64,000 nt of DNA from Marinoscillum pacificum (GTDB taxonomy: Bacteria; Bacteroidota; Bacteroidia; Cytophagales; Cyclobacteriaceae), in contig NZ_JAMZMJ010000006.1 in assembly GCF_024714495.1 (NCBI RefSeq), positions 248,001-312,000 on the forward strand, given 5' to 3'. Shown piece after piece: positions 14,258 through 23,555 of the stretch. The notes below the pieces were generated by a model. It saw nothing but the letters and a program-made list of their open reading frames with translations, had not been told where the DNA came from and did not search any database. Within the stretch, counting starts at the first letter, position 1, and each line of letters begins with the position of its first letter. The translations under genes were made by a program, and so were the position numbers.

Positions 14258-16909
14258 ATGAAAAAAGTACTCATCATTCTCGCATCACTCATTGGGTTGA
14301 TCTTATTGGCAGCCGTTCTGGTGCCAATTATTTTTAAAGACGATATCCAGGCAGCTATAGATAAAGAGCTGGACAAAGCACTTAATGCCAAAGTATACTA
14401 TGATACAGACGCATTCAGCGTGTCATTATTCAAGAGTTTTCCAGACATTTCTGTTACCGTTGGTGACTTTGGAATTGTAGGGGTTGAGCCATTTGAGGCG
14501 GATACCTTGGTGGACGTGACAGAGTTTAGTTTAACACTTGACATCATGTCGGTAATCAACGGAGAGCAAATTGAAATTGTGGATGTATCCTTGATCGAAC
14601 CATCGATCAATGTCATTGTCCTAGAGGATGGTACTGCCAATTATGATATTGCGAAACCATCTGAAGAAACAGAAGAGGAAGAAACAGGAGAAAGTGCTCC
14701 ACTTTCTATCAAAATACAAGGTTGGGAAATTGTAGATGCAAATGTGATTTACATGGATGCTGCTACACCGATGCTGGCTGCAATTGGAGGACTTAACCAT
14801 TCCGGTTCTGGAGACTTTTCTCAGGATGTATTTGATATGGTAACAAAAACTACCGTTGATGCGATGACTTTTAGCTACGACGGAGTAGACTATATCTACA
14901 AAAAGTCTTTAAATGCTGACATTACTATGGCCATGGATTTGGCCAATATGAAATTCACATTCAAGGAGAACCAAGTAAGCTTGAGCAATTTCGGTTTTGG
15001 CTTTGATGGCTATGTGAGTATGCCAGGTGAGGATATCGACATGGATATCACTTATGCTGGTAAAGAAATTAACCTGATCAGTATTCTATCATTAATACCG
15101 GGCACGTACCAGGAATATTTGGATGGTGTTACCGCTTCAGGAACTGTTGGATTTGATGGCTATGTGAGAGGATCAGTAACAGAAACGGAATTGCCTGCTG
15201 TGTTGGCTAACTTCTCAATTGATGGCGGAAATATCGTTTATGCTGATTACCCAATTCCAATGGAGCAGATAGATGTGAAGGCTACTTTCAATATGCCTTC
15301 TGCTGACTTGACAGAAACTTCCTTTTTAATGGACAAATTCCACATGCTGTTGGATGGAGAAGAAGTAACAGCTTATTTAGATTTTAAAGATTTAGAAGAT
15401 TACTACTGGGATTTCCGTATGAACGGGAATCTTGATCTAGAGAAAATTACCCAAATTGTTAAACTAGAGGAAACGACACTTAGAGGACACATCAATGCGC
15501 AGTTAGAAACCAAAGGTCGCATGTCTGACCTGGAAGCTGAACGATATATGGAGTTGCCAACTACAGGTAGCATGGAGATTACAGACTTGTATTATCAGGG
15601 AGTTGATTTACCGCAGGGTTTTGGAATATCAAATACCAAAATGACTTTAGATCCTAAGGATATCACCCTGGCTAACTTCAAAGGAAATGCTGGTAGAACA
15701 GATCTTTACATGGATGGAAAAATTTCCAACTACCTGGCGTATGCGCTAAATGACAGTGCCATGTTGTATGGAAACTTGAATTTCAGTTCGTCATTGGTAG
15801 ATGTAAACGAATGGATGACTGAAGAAACAGAGGAGGAAACTCCTGAAGATACTTCGGCATTGGAGATCATTCGTATTCCAGAAAATATTGACTTTGTATT
15901 AGCTTCTAATATCGAAACAATCATTTATGACGATCTGGAGTTGAAAAATTTCAATGGTAAATTGATTATTCGTGATGGTGCCATTACTATGGAAAAAGTT
16001 GGATTCAACTTGCTAGATGGTCAGTTTGAAATGAACGGAGCATATGAATCGGCACTTTCGTTGGCAAAACCACTTTATGATTTTGACTTCAGTATCAAAG
16101 GAATGTCGATAGCTTCTGCATTCAAGTCTTTTACTACCATTCAGGAGTTGGTACCAGTTGCTGAGAAAATGACTGGTAAATTCTCTACAGATTTCAAACT
16201 TGGCGGTTCTATTGGAGAAGGTATGATGCCTGTCTATGAAGACATGCAGGGAGCTGGTCTGGTTGCCATAGCGAATGCGGCACTTCAAGATGTGAAGTTA
16301 CTTACTGCAATCTCTAACGTAAGTAAGCTGAATCAAGATGATGGCGAGGTGACTTTGAAAGATGTGTTACTACAAACTGAGATCAGAGATGGTAGAATTT
16401 GGGTAGAGCCATTTGATATCAAACTGGCTGGTAAAAAAGCCACTGTGGGAGGAAGTACTGGAGTGGATGGAACTTTGGATTATGCCATGGCCATGGATGT
16501 ACCTTCAGGTCAGGTTGGTGAAGCGTTGAATAGTGCAATTTCTTCTTTTGCTGGAATGAGTAATGTAGTTGGTAAAGATATTACGCTTAACCTGGGCATA
16601 GCAGGTACGTATGATGAGCCTAAAGTGAAATTGTTGAGTGCATCTCCAGGTGGAGAAGGAGGAGGCGTAAAGGCTGCTCTGGAGCAACAAGCAAAAGCTA
16701 AAATCAACGAAAAGAAAGAAGAGGTTACGAAAAAGGTTGAAGCTGCTAAGGACTCAGCAACGGCCGTGGTGACTCAAAAAGTAGATTCTGCAAAAGCGGA
16801 AGTGAAGGAAAAAGTAGAAGAGGCTAAGGAAGAAGCCAAAGAAGAGCTGAAAGATGAAGCTAAAGACAAACTTAAGAGTGTCTTCAAGAAAAAAGGCGGT
16901 GGAAAATAA
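14258..16909 (+). CDS. AsmA-family protein
   Basis: A large (883-residue) envelope protein with an N-terminal signal anchor (MKKVLIILASLIGLILLAAVLVPIIF). Its first domain is typical of AsmA: SVSLFKSFPDISVTVGDFGIVG followed by TEFSLTLDIMSVINGEQIEIVDVSLIEPSINVIVLEDGTANYDI. Long beta-rich repeats follow, as in proteins that bridge inner and outer membrane for lipid transport. An AsmA_2-like C-terminal part (QDVKLLTAISNVSKLNQ...ATVGGSTGVDGTLDYAMAMDVPSGQVGEALN) precedes an unusual tail. The last 75 residues (about 805-883) form a highly charged Ala/Lys/Glu amphipathic repeat like apolipoprotein or LEA proteins, ending KKKGGGK. Role in outer-membrane homeostasis is inferred from the family. Confidence 0.85.
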   Translation: MKKVLIILASLIGLILLAAVLVPIIFKDDIQAAIDKELDKALNAKVYYDTDAFSVSLFKSFPDISVTVGDFGIVGVEPFEADTLVDVTEFSLTLDIMSVINGEQIEIVDVSLIEPSINVIVLEDGTANYDIAKPSEETEEEETGESAPLSIKIQGWEIVDANVIYMDAATPMLAAIGGLNHSGSGDFSQDVFDMVTKTTVDAMTFSYDGVDYIYKKSLNADITMAMDLANMKFTFKENQVSLSNFGFGFDGYVSMPGEDIDMDITYAGKEINLISILSLIPGTYQEYLDGVTASGTVGFDGYVRGSVTETELPAVLANFSIDGGNIVYADYPIPMEQIDVKATFNMPSADLTETSFLMDKFHMLLDGEEVTAYLDFKDLEDYYWDFRMNGNLDLEKITQIVKLEETTLRGHINAQLETKGRMSDLEAERYMELPTTGSMEITDLYYQGVDLPQGFGISNTKMTLDPKDITLANFKGNAGRTDLYMDGKISNYLAYALNDSAMLYGNLNFSSSLVDVNEWMTEETEEETPEDTSALEIIRIPENIDFVLASNIETIIYDDLELKNFNGKLIIRDGAITMEKVGFNLLDGQFEMNGAYESALSLAKPLYDFDFSIKGMSIASAFKSFTTIQELVPVAEKMTGKFSTDFKLGGSIGEGMMPVYEDMQGAGLVAIANAALQDVKLLTAISNVSKLNQDDGEVTLKDVLLQTEIRDGRIWVEPFDIKLAGKKATVGGSTGVDGTLDYAMAMDVPSGQVGEALNSAISSFAGMSNVVGKDITLNLGIAGTYDEPKVKLLSASPGGEGGGVKAALEQQAKAKINEKKEEVTKKVEAAKDSATAVVTQKVDSAKAEVKEKVEEAKEEAKEELKDEAKDKLKSVFKKKGGGK

Positions 16910-16925
16910 TTAATAACTAACCTTA

Positions 16926-16946
16926 CCCCTCCTTCATATGGAGGGG
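16926..16946. repeat. GC-rich inverted repeat (REP-like hairpin)
   Basis: CCCCTCC (16926-16932) and GGAGGGG (16940-16946) form a 7-bp stem with a 7-nt loop, just after the AsmA-like gene. A related hairpin lies at 17615-17637. Both sit in the context TTACCCC / TCACCCCC. No T tract follows, so it is more like a dispersed intergenic repeat than a terminator, though it may stabilise mRNA ends. Confidence 0.55.
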
Positions 16947-17052
16947 CTGGTTGGTTGAATATTGACAATTAGATGCCTCGATGATTCGAAAGACTTGTCC
17001 AATATATCTTTAGTCTCTCCGAATTCGGGGGAATGACGGATCGAATAATAGA

Positions 17053-17595
17053 ATGAAATATCTATCCATACTCCTTTTGTTTCTGATAGCGTGTGCATCT
17101 CCTAAAACAGATCAAGCGCCTTTGTATGATTATGATGTAGAGCAGCGTTTGACTGAGCTCGGAATTGAATTGCAAGTGCCAGGGGCTCCTTTGGCTAATT
17201 ATGTCAATGCTGTCAGAACTGGAAACCTAGTGTTTATGGCTGGAAAAGGTCCTAGACTTCCAGAAGGCGGCAACGTCACTGGGAAAGTAGGAGATAGCCT
17301 ATCAATAGAACAAGGCTATGAAGCAGCGCGTCTTTCAGGAATTGCTCAATTAGCAGCACTCAAAGCTGAGATTGGCGACTTGAACAATGTGGTAAGAATC
17401 GTAAAAGTAACCGGGATGGTCAATGCCACAGCTGACTTTACTAGTCATCCAGAAGTAATCAATGGCTATTCTGATCTGATGGTCGAAGTTTTCGGCGATA
17501 GAGGTAAGCACGCCCGTGCTGCCGTTGGGATGGCTTCACTTCCTCGTGACATTGCTGTTGAGATAGAGATGGTAGTGGAAGTTGCACCGAAATAG
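17053..17595 (+). CDS. RidA/YjgF-fold lipoprotein
   Basis: A 180-residue protein with a lipoprotein signal (lipobox LIAC, C14) followed by a RidA-family domain. Family marks are NYVNAVRTGNLVFMAGKGP, QLAALKAEIGDLNNVVRIVKVTGMVNATADF and the C-terminal HARAAVGMASLPRDIAVEIEMVVEV, which carries the Arg that in RidA binds the substrate carboxylate. RidA proteins are normally cytosolic enamine/imine deaminases; a membrane-anchored envelope copy is uncommon. The domain is of the YjgF-like subfamily with a longer N-terminal part. Flanked on both sides by GC-rich hairpins. The envelope substrate is unknown. Confidence 0.85.
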   Translation: MKYLSILLLFLIACASPKTDQAPLYDYDVEQRLTELGIELQVPGAPLANYVNAVRTGNLVFMAGKGPRLPEGGNVTGKVGDSLSIEQGYEAARLSGIAQLAALKAEIGDLNNVVRIVKVTGMVNATADFTSHPEVINGYSDLMVEVFGDRGKHARAAVGMASLPRDIAVEIEMVVEVAPK

Positions 17596-17614
17596 GAATA
17601 GAACTCACCCCCAG

Positions 17615-17637
17615 CCCCTCTCTTATTAAGAGAGGGG
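17615..17637. repeat. GC-rich inverted repeat between convergent genes
   Basis: Arms CCCCTCTCTT (17615-17624) and AAGAGAGGGG (17628-17637) with loop ATT, a 10-bp perfect stem. It lies between the convergent RidA-like and TonB-receptor genes and could terminate both, though no T run follows. It resembles the hairpin at 16926-16946 in composition and context. Confidence 0.6.
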
Positions 17638-17692
17638 GAGTAAGTGATTAAAATATTTTGTTCTGTATAAGCTTTGGGGAGAGTTGGTGATC

Positions 17693-20026
17693 TTAGAACT
17701 TAAACGTATACACAATGTTCGGAATCATTGGGAGCTGGTAGCTCTTCTCGATTTCTTCAGTTGGTTGTAAGTAATATTCTCTGACCAATGCCTGATTACC
17801 AGTGACGTTATTGGCATCCAACTTCAATTCTCTAGTAGTATTACCTTTGTTTCTTCGAATACCAACTGACAGATTCAGGAAAAACACATCTTCACCTTGT
17901 CTTCCCAGCATGTTAGTTTCATCATATATCTCGGTTCCTGCTTCCTGGCTAGCGACCAAATCAATCGGAGTATAGCGGCCGCCACCGAGTAGCGCTAATT
18001 TAGCATTCACAAACATCACGCGATTCTTGTCAGGTTGGCCAATAGCAAATTCTTTACCACCAATGAAATTGACAATGTAGTTGCCATTGAATGCCGTTGA
18101 TCGCTCGATACCATCTTTAGCCGTGTAAAGTGATTCATAAAGTGAAACAGTACTCATGTAGTATAAACCATTGTGGAAAAACCGCTCATAGGTCAGTTCC
18201 AAGCCATAGTTTTTTCCTTTTCCATCATTCACTAAAGGCATAGCTCCATAGGCATCAGACTCGTTGAGTAAGGCAAAGCTACTATTCGGGTCATTTTCTA
18301 CTAACAGTTGGTACAAATGCTGATAGTATGCTTCCACCTTGATGTGTGATTGTGGACTTAATTGATAATCATATCCCAATATAAAATGAGCTGCTTTTGC
18401 TGGTTTCAGATTTTTGTTGGGTTGCCAAATGGTTCCATTGTCTTGTGGAATTCTCGCCAGATAAGTAGAGACCGTGCTGAGTTTGCTATGAATACCAACT
18501 CCAGCGTTGAAGGAACTTCTCGGAGTAGCCTTCCATCTGATGGCTGCTCTTGGCTCTATGGAGATGGATTCGTTTAGGTTGAAATACAAGGAATGCAAGC
18601 CGGAGGTTAATGTCCAATTGTCATTCATGCGGTATTTCCAGGATACAAATCCCTGAACCGTCTCTGTGCTACCTTTATCTTTCAGCACCTCTTCCAATTG
18701 ATCCGTATCATAATTGAAGATTTTACCTTGAGCATCATATCCGAGTCTGGATAAGATCACACCAGTTTCCATTTTATGCTGCGCATTGAACTTGTAGTTG
18801 TAAGTTGACTGTAAGCGAATAGTATTTTTAGAAATAGCGATGTTTTCTTCTTCATAGAATTCATCATTGTCATTCACATATTCATCAATGGATTCCAATT
18901 GAGTCCCACTGTAGGAAAGTGTGGTTTTTAGGAAAGCTTTTTCATTGAAGAATCGAACATGTGAAGCTCCAATGACACCAAGCTTACTACCAAATACTCC
19001 ACGATAAGCCGGATCGCCATTTTCATGATCTTCCTCACCAGAAATACTACTTATGCCACCTAGACCAAAAATATTCAGATGATTGTCTTTGTTCAGAGGC
19101 AAATTGATATTGAGGGCAGCATCCTGATATTTTGGAATTCCACCAAAATCTATGATTCCCAAATCTGAAATTAGCTGCAAGGAACTATAGCGATAATTGA
19201 CAATGTAGGATCCGTTGTATCCTTTTTTGAAAGGGCCTTCCGCTGTGAAATCTATCCCCAGCGTACTTGCTGATGCGGTATATTCCCTGGTTTGGTTGTT
19301 TCCTTTTTTGTACTTCATATCAAATACTCCAGACAGAGCGTTTCCATACTCCGGAGCAAAAGCACCCGTCATAAAGTCGGAGTTGGCAAGCATGTTACTG
19401 TTCAGCGCATTGATAGGTCCACCAGTGGATCCTTCGTTGGCAAAGTGATTTGGGTTTGGAATTTCAACTCCTTCCAATCTCCAAAGAATGCCTTTTGGTG
19501 AGTTTCCTCGCACTACAATGTCGTTGTTGCCTTCGGCGTTGCTGTTCACACCAGCAAAGGATGCGACCAATCGAGCTGGGTCATTGAAGGAGCCGGCATA
19601 TCGCTGGGTTTCTTCAACCGAAAATGTTCTGGCACTTACTAAAGCCATTTCGTTAATCACTTCAGACTTGTCTTTCTGGGCAGTAACTACTACTTCTTGT
19701 AGTTTTTCAATGGATTCGGACATTTCTACAGAGAGAATGACCTCTTTAGCAGCTGTTACAAGTACGTTCGGAATGACTTTTTGCTCATAGCCTACAGACT
19801 GCACCAGAAGGTCCACACGACCATATGGAACATCTGCGAGTCGGAAGCTTCCTTCCAAATCGGTGGAGGAGCCAATCAAAGGATCATGATTGATGACCTG
19901 AATGGTAGCTCCAATCAATGGACTTTTCGAGTCCGTGTCTAGAATGGTTCCTCGGATTACCTGAGTTTGTGCAAAGGCCATTGAAACCAATAATGTGTTC
20001 AGTAAAAAAATGGTTAGTCGTTTCAT
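17693..20026 (-). CDS. TonB-dependent outer-membrane receptor
   Basis: A 777-residue receptor with signal peptide (MKRLTIFLLNTLLVSMAFAQ). The N-terminal carboxypeptidase-regulatory-like domain (VIRGTILDTDSKSPLIGATIQVI...LEGSFRLADVPYGRVDLLVQSVGYEQ) is followed by a plug domain (LVASFAGVNSNAEGNNDIVVRGNSPKGILWRLEGVEIPNPNHFA) and a beta-barrel ending in an aromatic F (NIVYTFKF). Length and domain order are normal for Bacteroidota receptors outside SusC. There is no adjacent SusD, so it probably imports an iron, vitamin or small-molecule ligand rather than a glycan. Substrate unknown. It is a single gene convergent with the RidA-like lipoprotein. Confidence 0.92.
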   Translation of the reverse strand: MKRLTIFLLNTLLVSMAFAQTQVIRGTILDTDSKSPLIGATIQVINHDPLIGSSTDLEGSFRLADVPYGRVDLLVQSVGYEQKVIPNVLVTAAKEVILSVEMSESIEKLQEVVVTAQKDKSEVINEMALVSARTFSVEETQRYAGSFNDPARLVASFAGVNSNAEGNNDIVVRGNSPKGILWRLEGVEIPNPNHFANEGSTGGPINALNSNMLANSDFMTGAFAPEYGNALSGVFDMKYKKGNNQTREYTASASTLGIDFTAEGPFKKGYNGSYIVNYRYSSLQLISDLGIIDFGGIPKYQDAALNINLPLNKDNHLNIFGLGGISSISGEEDHENGDPAYRGVFGSKLGVIGASHVRFFNEKAFLKTTLSYSGTQLESIDEYVNDNDEFYEEENIAISKNTIRLQSTYNYKFNAQHKMETGVILSRLGYDAQGKIFNYDTDQLEEVLKDKGSTETVQGFVSWKYRMNDNWTLTSGLHSLYFNLNESISIEPRAAIRWKATPRSSFNAGVGIHSKLSTVSTYLARIPQDNGTIWQPNKNLKPAKAAHFILGYDYQLSPQSHIKVEAYYQHLYQLLVENDPNSSFALLNESDAYGAMPLVNDGKGKNYGLELTYERFFHNGLYYMSTVSLYESLYTAKDGIERSTAFNGNYIVNFIGGKEFAIGQPDKNRVMFVNAKLALLGGGRYTPIDLVASQEAGTEIYDETNMLGRQGEDVFFLNLSVGIRRNKGNTTRELKLDANNVTGNQALVREYYLQPTEEIEKSYQLPMIPNIVYTFKF

Positions 20027-20148
20027 TAGAGTTAGTTTTTAAGACGTTTTCGCCTTTAGGAAAACCAACTCGGGATTTACCCCCACTTGATTTTATTTTT
20101 TATTCAGTTTTCCGCTATTTTCAAGCTTTGATACCATAAATATTAACT

Positions 20149-20538
20149 ATGCAAAGTGTAAGTGAGATGTCAAAAGAGGAGCTTTTGACCTATTGTGCAA
20201 AATTGAAAATTAATGGATCCAGTTTTCGTGAACTCTCAGCGATGTTCGAGCAGCACAATATTGATCCTGAATACCGCAGGTTTGTTATTAGGAGTTTAGA
20301 TACTCTTGACAAAAAGCAAATAGAAATAAAAGACAAAAAGGAACGTACTAACCACTTAACTGGATCAATAATGAGCTTGATTATTGGTATAGCCATCTTC
20401 ATTTTTGGAGTTGTTCTTTATCGCATAACAACGAGTTCAGGAGTCATTTTTATTTTCAATATAGTGCCAATTGCAGTAGGAGGTTTTATGACGCTAAGAG
20501 GAGTAATCGGACTAATAAAATCTCAAATTGATGGATAG
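20149..20538 (+). CDS. Two-helix membrane protein, unknown
   Basis: A 129-residue protein. The N-terminal soluble part (residues 1-65) contains a helical pattern MSKEELLTYCAKLKINGSSFRELSAMFEQHNIDPEYRRFVIRSLDTLDKKQ, followed by a charged linker and two membrane helices (about 71-90 and 96-118). No family recognised. It overlaps the next gene by eight bases, so the two are almost certainly co-translated. AT-rich compared with the flanking receptor genes. Confidence 0.65.
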   Translation: MQSVSEMSKEELLTYCAKLKINGSSFRELSAMFEQHNIDPEYRRFVIRSLDTLDKKQIEIKDKKERTNHLTGSIMSLIIGIAIFIFGVVLYRITTSSGVIFIFNIVPIAVGGFMTLRGVIGLIKSQIDG

Positions 20539-20944
20539 AAATTTAGAAGACAGATTTGGAAAATTTCTTATTAAAGGGATGAGAGAGGAGCCTTTAGAGA
20601 TGTATGAGAGCATCAAAAAAAATGCTCTTAACGGAAAAGCAAATAAATTTCTTCATCCAGATCTTGTTCAACGGGCAAACGATCTTGATTCATTAGTTCA
20701 ATCACTGAATGTGACACAATTAGAACAACTTGATCGGCTAATTAAAGTGATTGTCGATAACGCAGCATTTTCTACTTTGCGTGAATTTCAAGAAGCATTG
20801 GATGAGTGTGATGGTACAGAGAAAATAGATTTAAGAATTGAGGGACAAAAAGTGACGGAGTTAGATCTTTTATCTGGATCACTATTCGGTGAATATTTAC
20901 TCTGGGTTGAAAAGTTTAGCAATTTTGGAGAGGCTGAGTTTTAG
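20531..20944 (+). CDS. Hypothetical cytoplasmic protein
   Basis: A 137-residue, mainly helical protein (MDRNLEDRFGKFLIKGMREEPLEMYESIKK...). The start chosen is ATG 20531, one codon after a TTG in the same frame, and it overlaps the upstream membrane-protein gene. The C-terminal part includes LRIEGQKVTELDLLSGSLFGEYLLWVEKFSNFGE. No known motif. Because of the overlap it probably works with the membrane protein encoded upstream. The pair is not recognised as a toxin-antitoxin or immunity system, though that remains possible. Confidence 0.6.
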   Translation: MDRNLEDRFGKFLIKGMREEPLEMYESIKKNALNGKANKFLHPDLVQRANDLDSLVQSLNVTQLEQLDRLIKVIVDNAAFSTLREFQEALDECDGTEKIDLRIEGQKVTELDLLSGSLFGEYLLWVEKFSNFGEAEF

Positions 20945-20948
20945 CAAA

Positions 20949-22568
20949 TCAGAACCTCACCGTCAACTCATAGCCTAGCCATGCTTTGGTCAGCACTCCT
21001 CCTGATGTAGCAGTATGGAAAGCATGTGTACCAAATCGATCCGCAAAGCCTACGTCTTCTGTCGCGCTAGGATTGAATAGGTAATAGTGGACCACAGGTC
21101 CTCCAATAACATGCAAATGATTGGCAAATTGATATCCAAAACGAACTTTTAATCGGATGTCTTGATTCAGTCCATCAATGAAGTGGTCGATTGATTGAAG
21201 CGTGTGAGAAGTTGCTTCTATATCCCAGCTTCCTTTGGATTTAATTTTATGACTAGACCCAAGGCCCATTCCATAATCCCATAGGTTGCCAGAGTGCGGA
21301 TTGATACCTGCTTGAAGGATCGTATAAAATCCGTAAACACCTGATCTGAAACTGAGATTGTATGGAGTCACATCATTGGCACTCACTTCAAAATGATGAA
21401 TTCCGTTTCTAGATAAATTAACGACACCAATCATTGCTCCTAATTCTACAGAATCAGCAATATTCAGTACACCAATTTGTACGCCTTTCAGCTTCTTCGT
21501 GTAATTCAGTAAGCCACTAGCTTGTACACCTTCAAGAGTCCCAGAGTTCCAATTGATGGCTCCTGCTAGTTGGTTTCCTTTAGCATTGATGGAAGAGTTA
21601 ATGGCTCCAGCCAGTTGCCAACCAATCAAATCTCCACTATGATTGGAAAATCCGCCCATTTGTAATCCTTTCACCCATCCGATAGTCACATTGGACAAAC
21701 CAGCCATTTGTACTCCATCTGTGTAGTCACCGTTAATATTTAACGCACCGGACATTTGCACACCTTCTACATACGAGCGTTCCATATTCAAGAAACCACC
21801 TATTTCTACTCCCTCAAGTGCATGGCTGTAACCCGCAATCAGATTGATGGAAAACTTGTTGGTAAACTTACCCGAAAGAAAGCCATTGGTACTTGCTCCT
21901 GGGGTCAATGCAAAGTGCATCCACTTGCGTTCTGTAAGGTTCACGTTTTTGGTGTGAGTCTGCACAGCGGATCCGTTAAAGACATTAAAGACTTTTTCCT
22001 TAACCATGCTCTCGGCTTCAGACGCTTTCTTCTTCAATTTGATTGTCCAGTTCGCATTTCGTTTTACCTGTATGATGGTGTCTGCGTAGTTGGCTTTACT
22101 GATAGCAATAAAGGCAATGTCATCAGGGAGCGAAACATCTATGGAGTAATCTCCAGAAGCATTGGTTAATACCGGTTTCAAGGTGTGGATTTCATAAACC
22201 GAAACATCTTCTAGTTTCATGTTGGTCCCTTCTTCCAGTATTTCACCTTTTATGGTGATAAAGTCCTTTGATGGAGCTGGTTTGGCTGTTGCTTTTTTAG
22301 GTAGCAATATGACGTAGCTTCCACGGATTTTGTAATCGTAGTTGGAAGCAAAGACTTGATTTACAGCTTTTTCAAGAGGTTGATCTTGTATAGATGCAGT
22401 TAGTTTTTCTGGTTGTAGAATATCCGGATTATAGGCAAAACGATAACCTGATGCTTCCGAGAACTGATGGATTGCTTCAGCAACAGGTACATTCTCCAGC
22501 TCCAAACTGACCTGGGCATGAAGACCAATAGAACTAAGACAGAAAAAAATGATAATTAGTCGTCGCAT
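20949..22568 (-). CDS. STN-domain surface protein with LA_2272-like repeats
   Basis: A 539-residue exported protein. After the signal peptide comes an STN domain (VSLELENVPVAEAIHQFSEASGYRFAYNPDIL...LEKAVNQVFASNYDYKIRGSYVILLPK), then a carboxypeptidase-like domain (ITIKGEILEEGTNMKLEDVSVYEIHTLKPVLTNASGDYSI). About eight repeats of roughly 20 residues follow, of the form GVQMSGALNINGDYTD / GVQMAGLSNVTIGWVK / GLQMGGFSNHSGDLI, and a beta-rich C-terminus ending in F. It takes the place normally held by a TonB receptor in a FecI/FecR locus. Its start overlaps the FecR-like gene by 13 bases. It is probably the signal-receiving outer-membrane component; inference. Confidence 0.8.
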   Translation of the reverse strand: MRRLIIIFFCLSSIGLHAQVSLELENVPVAEAIHQFSEASGYRFAYNPDILQPEKLTASIQDQPLEKAVNQVFASNYDYKIRGSYVILLPKKATAKPAPSKDFITIKGEILEEGTNMKLEDVSVYEIHTLKPVLTNASGDYSIDVSLPDDIAFIAISKANYADTIIQVKRNANWTIKLKKKASEAESMVKEKVFNVFNGSAVQTHTKNVNLTERKWMHFALTPGASTNGFLSGKFTNKFSINLIAGYSHALEGVEIGGFLNMERSYVEGVQMSGALNINGDYTDGVQMAGLSNVTIGWVKGLQMGGFSNHSGDLIGWQLAGAINSSINAKGNQLAGAINWNSGTLEGVQASGLLNYTKKLKGVQIGVLNIADSVELGAMIGVVNLSRNGIHHFEVSANDVTPYNLSFRSGVYGFYTILQAGINPHSGNLWDYGMGLGSSHKIKSKGSWDIEATSHTLQSIDHFIDGLNQDIRLKVRFGYQFANHLHVIGGPVVHYYLFNPSATEDVGFADRFGTHAFHTATSGGVLTKAWLGYELTVRF

Positions 22569-23536
22569 CCCTCTCCTGAAAGTATATAACCTTCATTGGT
22601 TTGTTCTACGGTTAATCCTTGTGAAAGGCTGATAATTTCTAAGATTTCATCAATTGATTGATCTTCAAAAGTCGCTTGAAGTTTGCAATTAAGAATAGCT
22701 TCATTCTTTACATTGATCCTTACCTGATAGGTAGACTCCAGGTCTTCCAGAACATTGGACATATCCGATCCGGCGAAAATCAATTTTTTAGAGAACCAAT
22801 ATTGCTCAGTGCCAGAAGTGGAGTTGTTGGCAGTGGTCAGTTCCTTTTCATCAAGATTGACCGTTACCTGCTCACCTGCTGATAATATCTCGGTGCCAAA
22901 AGCAGATTTCACTTCTACACGGCCAGTGGAGACTGCTACATTCACAGATTTTTCCGATTCCTTGATGTTAAAGCTGGTTCCTAATACGGTGACTGTAACC
23001 TCACCAACTTGTACTACGAAGGGTTTTTCTTCATTTCTCGCTACATCAAAAAATGCTTCTCCAGATAAGCTTACTTTTCTAGCAGCAGTATTGAAGTTCT
23101 TTTGATAGACCAATGTACTTCCTTCATTGACCGTCACTTTAGTACTGTCAGATAATGAAACTTTGGTGATGGATTCGGCTACCAGCTGGACATCATTATC
23201 TTCCTGAATCATCATCAGAACTGCACTTACTGCCAATAGTACAACGGCAGCAACTTTCCATGCATTCCAGAACGATCTACTTGGTACTGTTTGCTCGTGT
23301 GCTTTTTTCTTGGCTAAGACGTTGGCAAATGCTTTGTTGGTATCTACTTCAGCAGGTTCTATTCGAACGGAACCTACATCTTGCCAGATCGCTCGAAGCA
23401 ACTCAAGTTCTTCCTGATTTTCAGCACTTTCATTTGCCCAATTATTGATTTGAGTCAATTCATCCTGTGTACTCTCTCCGGCGAAGTATCGTGAAAAAGC
23501 TTCTGAAGATGGTTTATATGTGTTGTTTGACTCCAT
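22556..23536 (-). CDS. FecR-family anti-sigma factor
   Basis: A 326-residue FecR-like regulator. A cytoplasmic N-terminus (YFAGESTQDELTQINNWANESAENQEELELLRAIWQDV) is followed by one membrane helix (about 92-110), the FecR domain (SLSDSTKVTVNEGSTLVYQKNF...RKVSLSGEAFFDVARNEEKPFVVQVGEVTVTVLGTSFNI) and a DUF4974 domain (ILNCKLQATFEDQSIDEILEIISLSQGLTV). It transmits an outer-membrane signal to the ECF sigma factor encoded just upstream (gap 19 bases) and overlaps the downstream STN-domain gene. Regulation by partner proteolysis is the family model. Confidence 0.92.
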   Translation of the reverse strand: MESNNTYKPSSEAFSRYFAGESTQDELTQINNWANESAENQEELELLRAIWQDVGSVRIEPAEVDTNKAFANVLAKKKAHEQTVPSRSFWNAWKVAAVVLLAVSAVLMMIQEDNDVQLVAESITKVSLSDSTKVTVNEGSTLVYQKNFNTAARKVSLSGEAFFDVARNEEKPFVVQVGEVTVTVLGTSFNIKESEKSVNVAVSTGRVEVKSAFGTEILSAGEQVTVNLDEKELTTANNSTSGTEQYWFSKKLIFAGSDMSNVLEDLESTYQVRINVKNEAILNCKLQATFEDQSIDEILEIISLSQGLTVEQTNEGYILSGEGCDD

Positions 23537-23555
23537 TTATTATCTGACAACTAAT

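Noticed and set aside
16505-16707. Two minus-strand frames inside the AsmA-like gene
   Set aside because: Opposite-strand frames in a long repetitive coding region with no recognisable product.
22755-23105. 116-residue plus-strand frame inside the FecR-like gene
   Set aside because: Antisense shadow of a well-supported coding region; no motif or signal.
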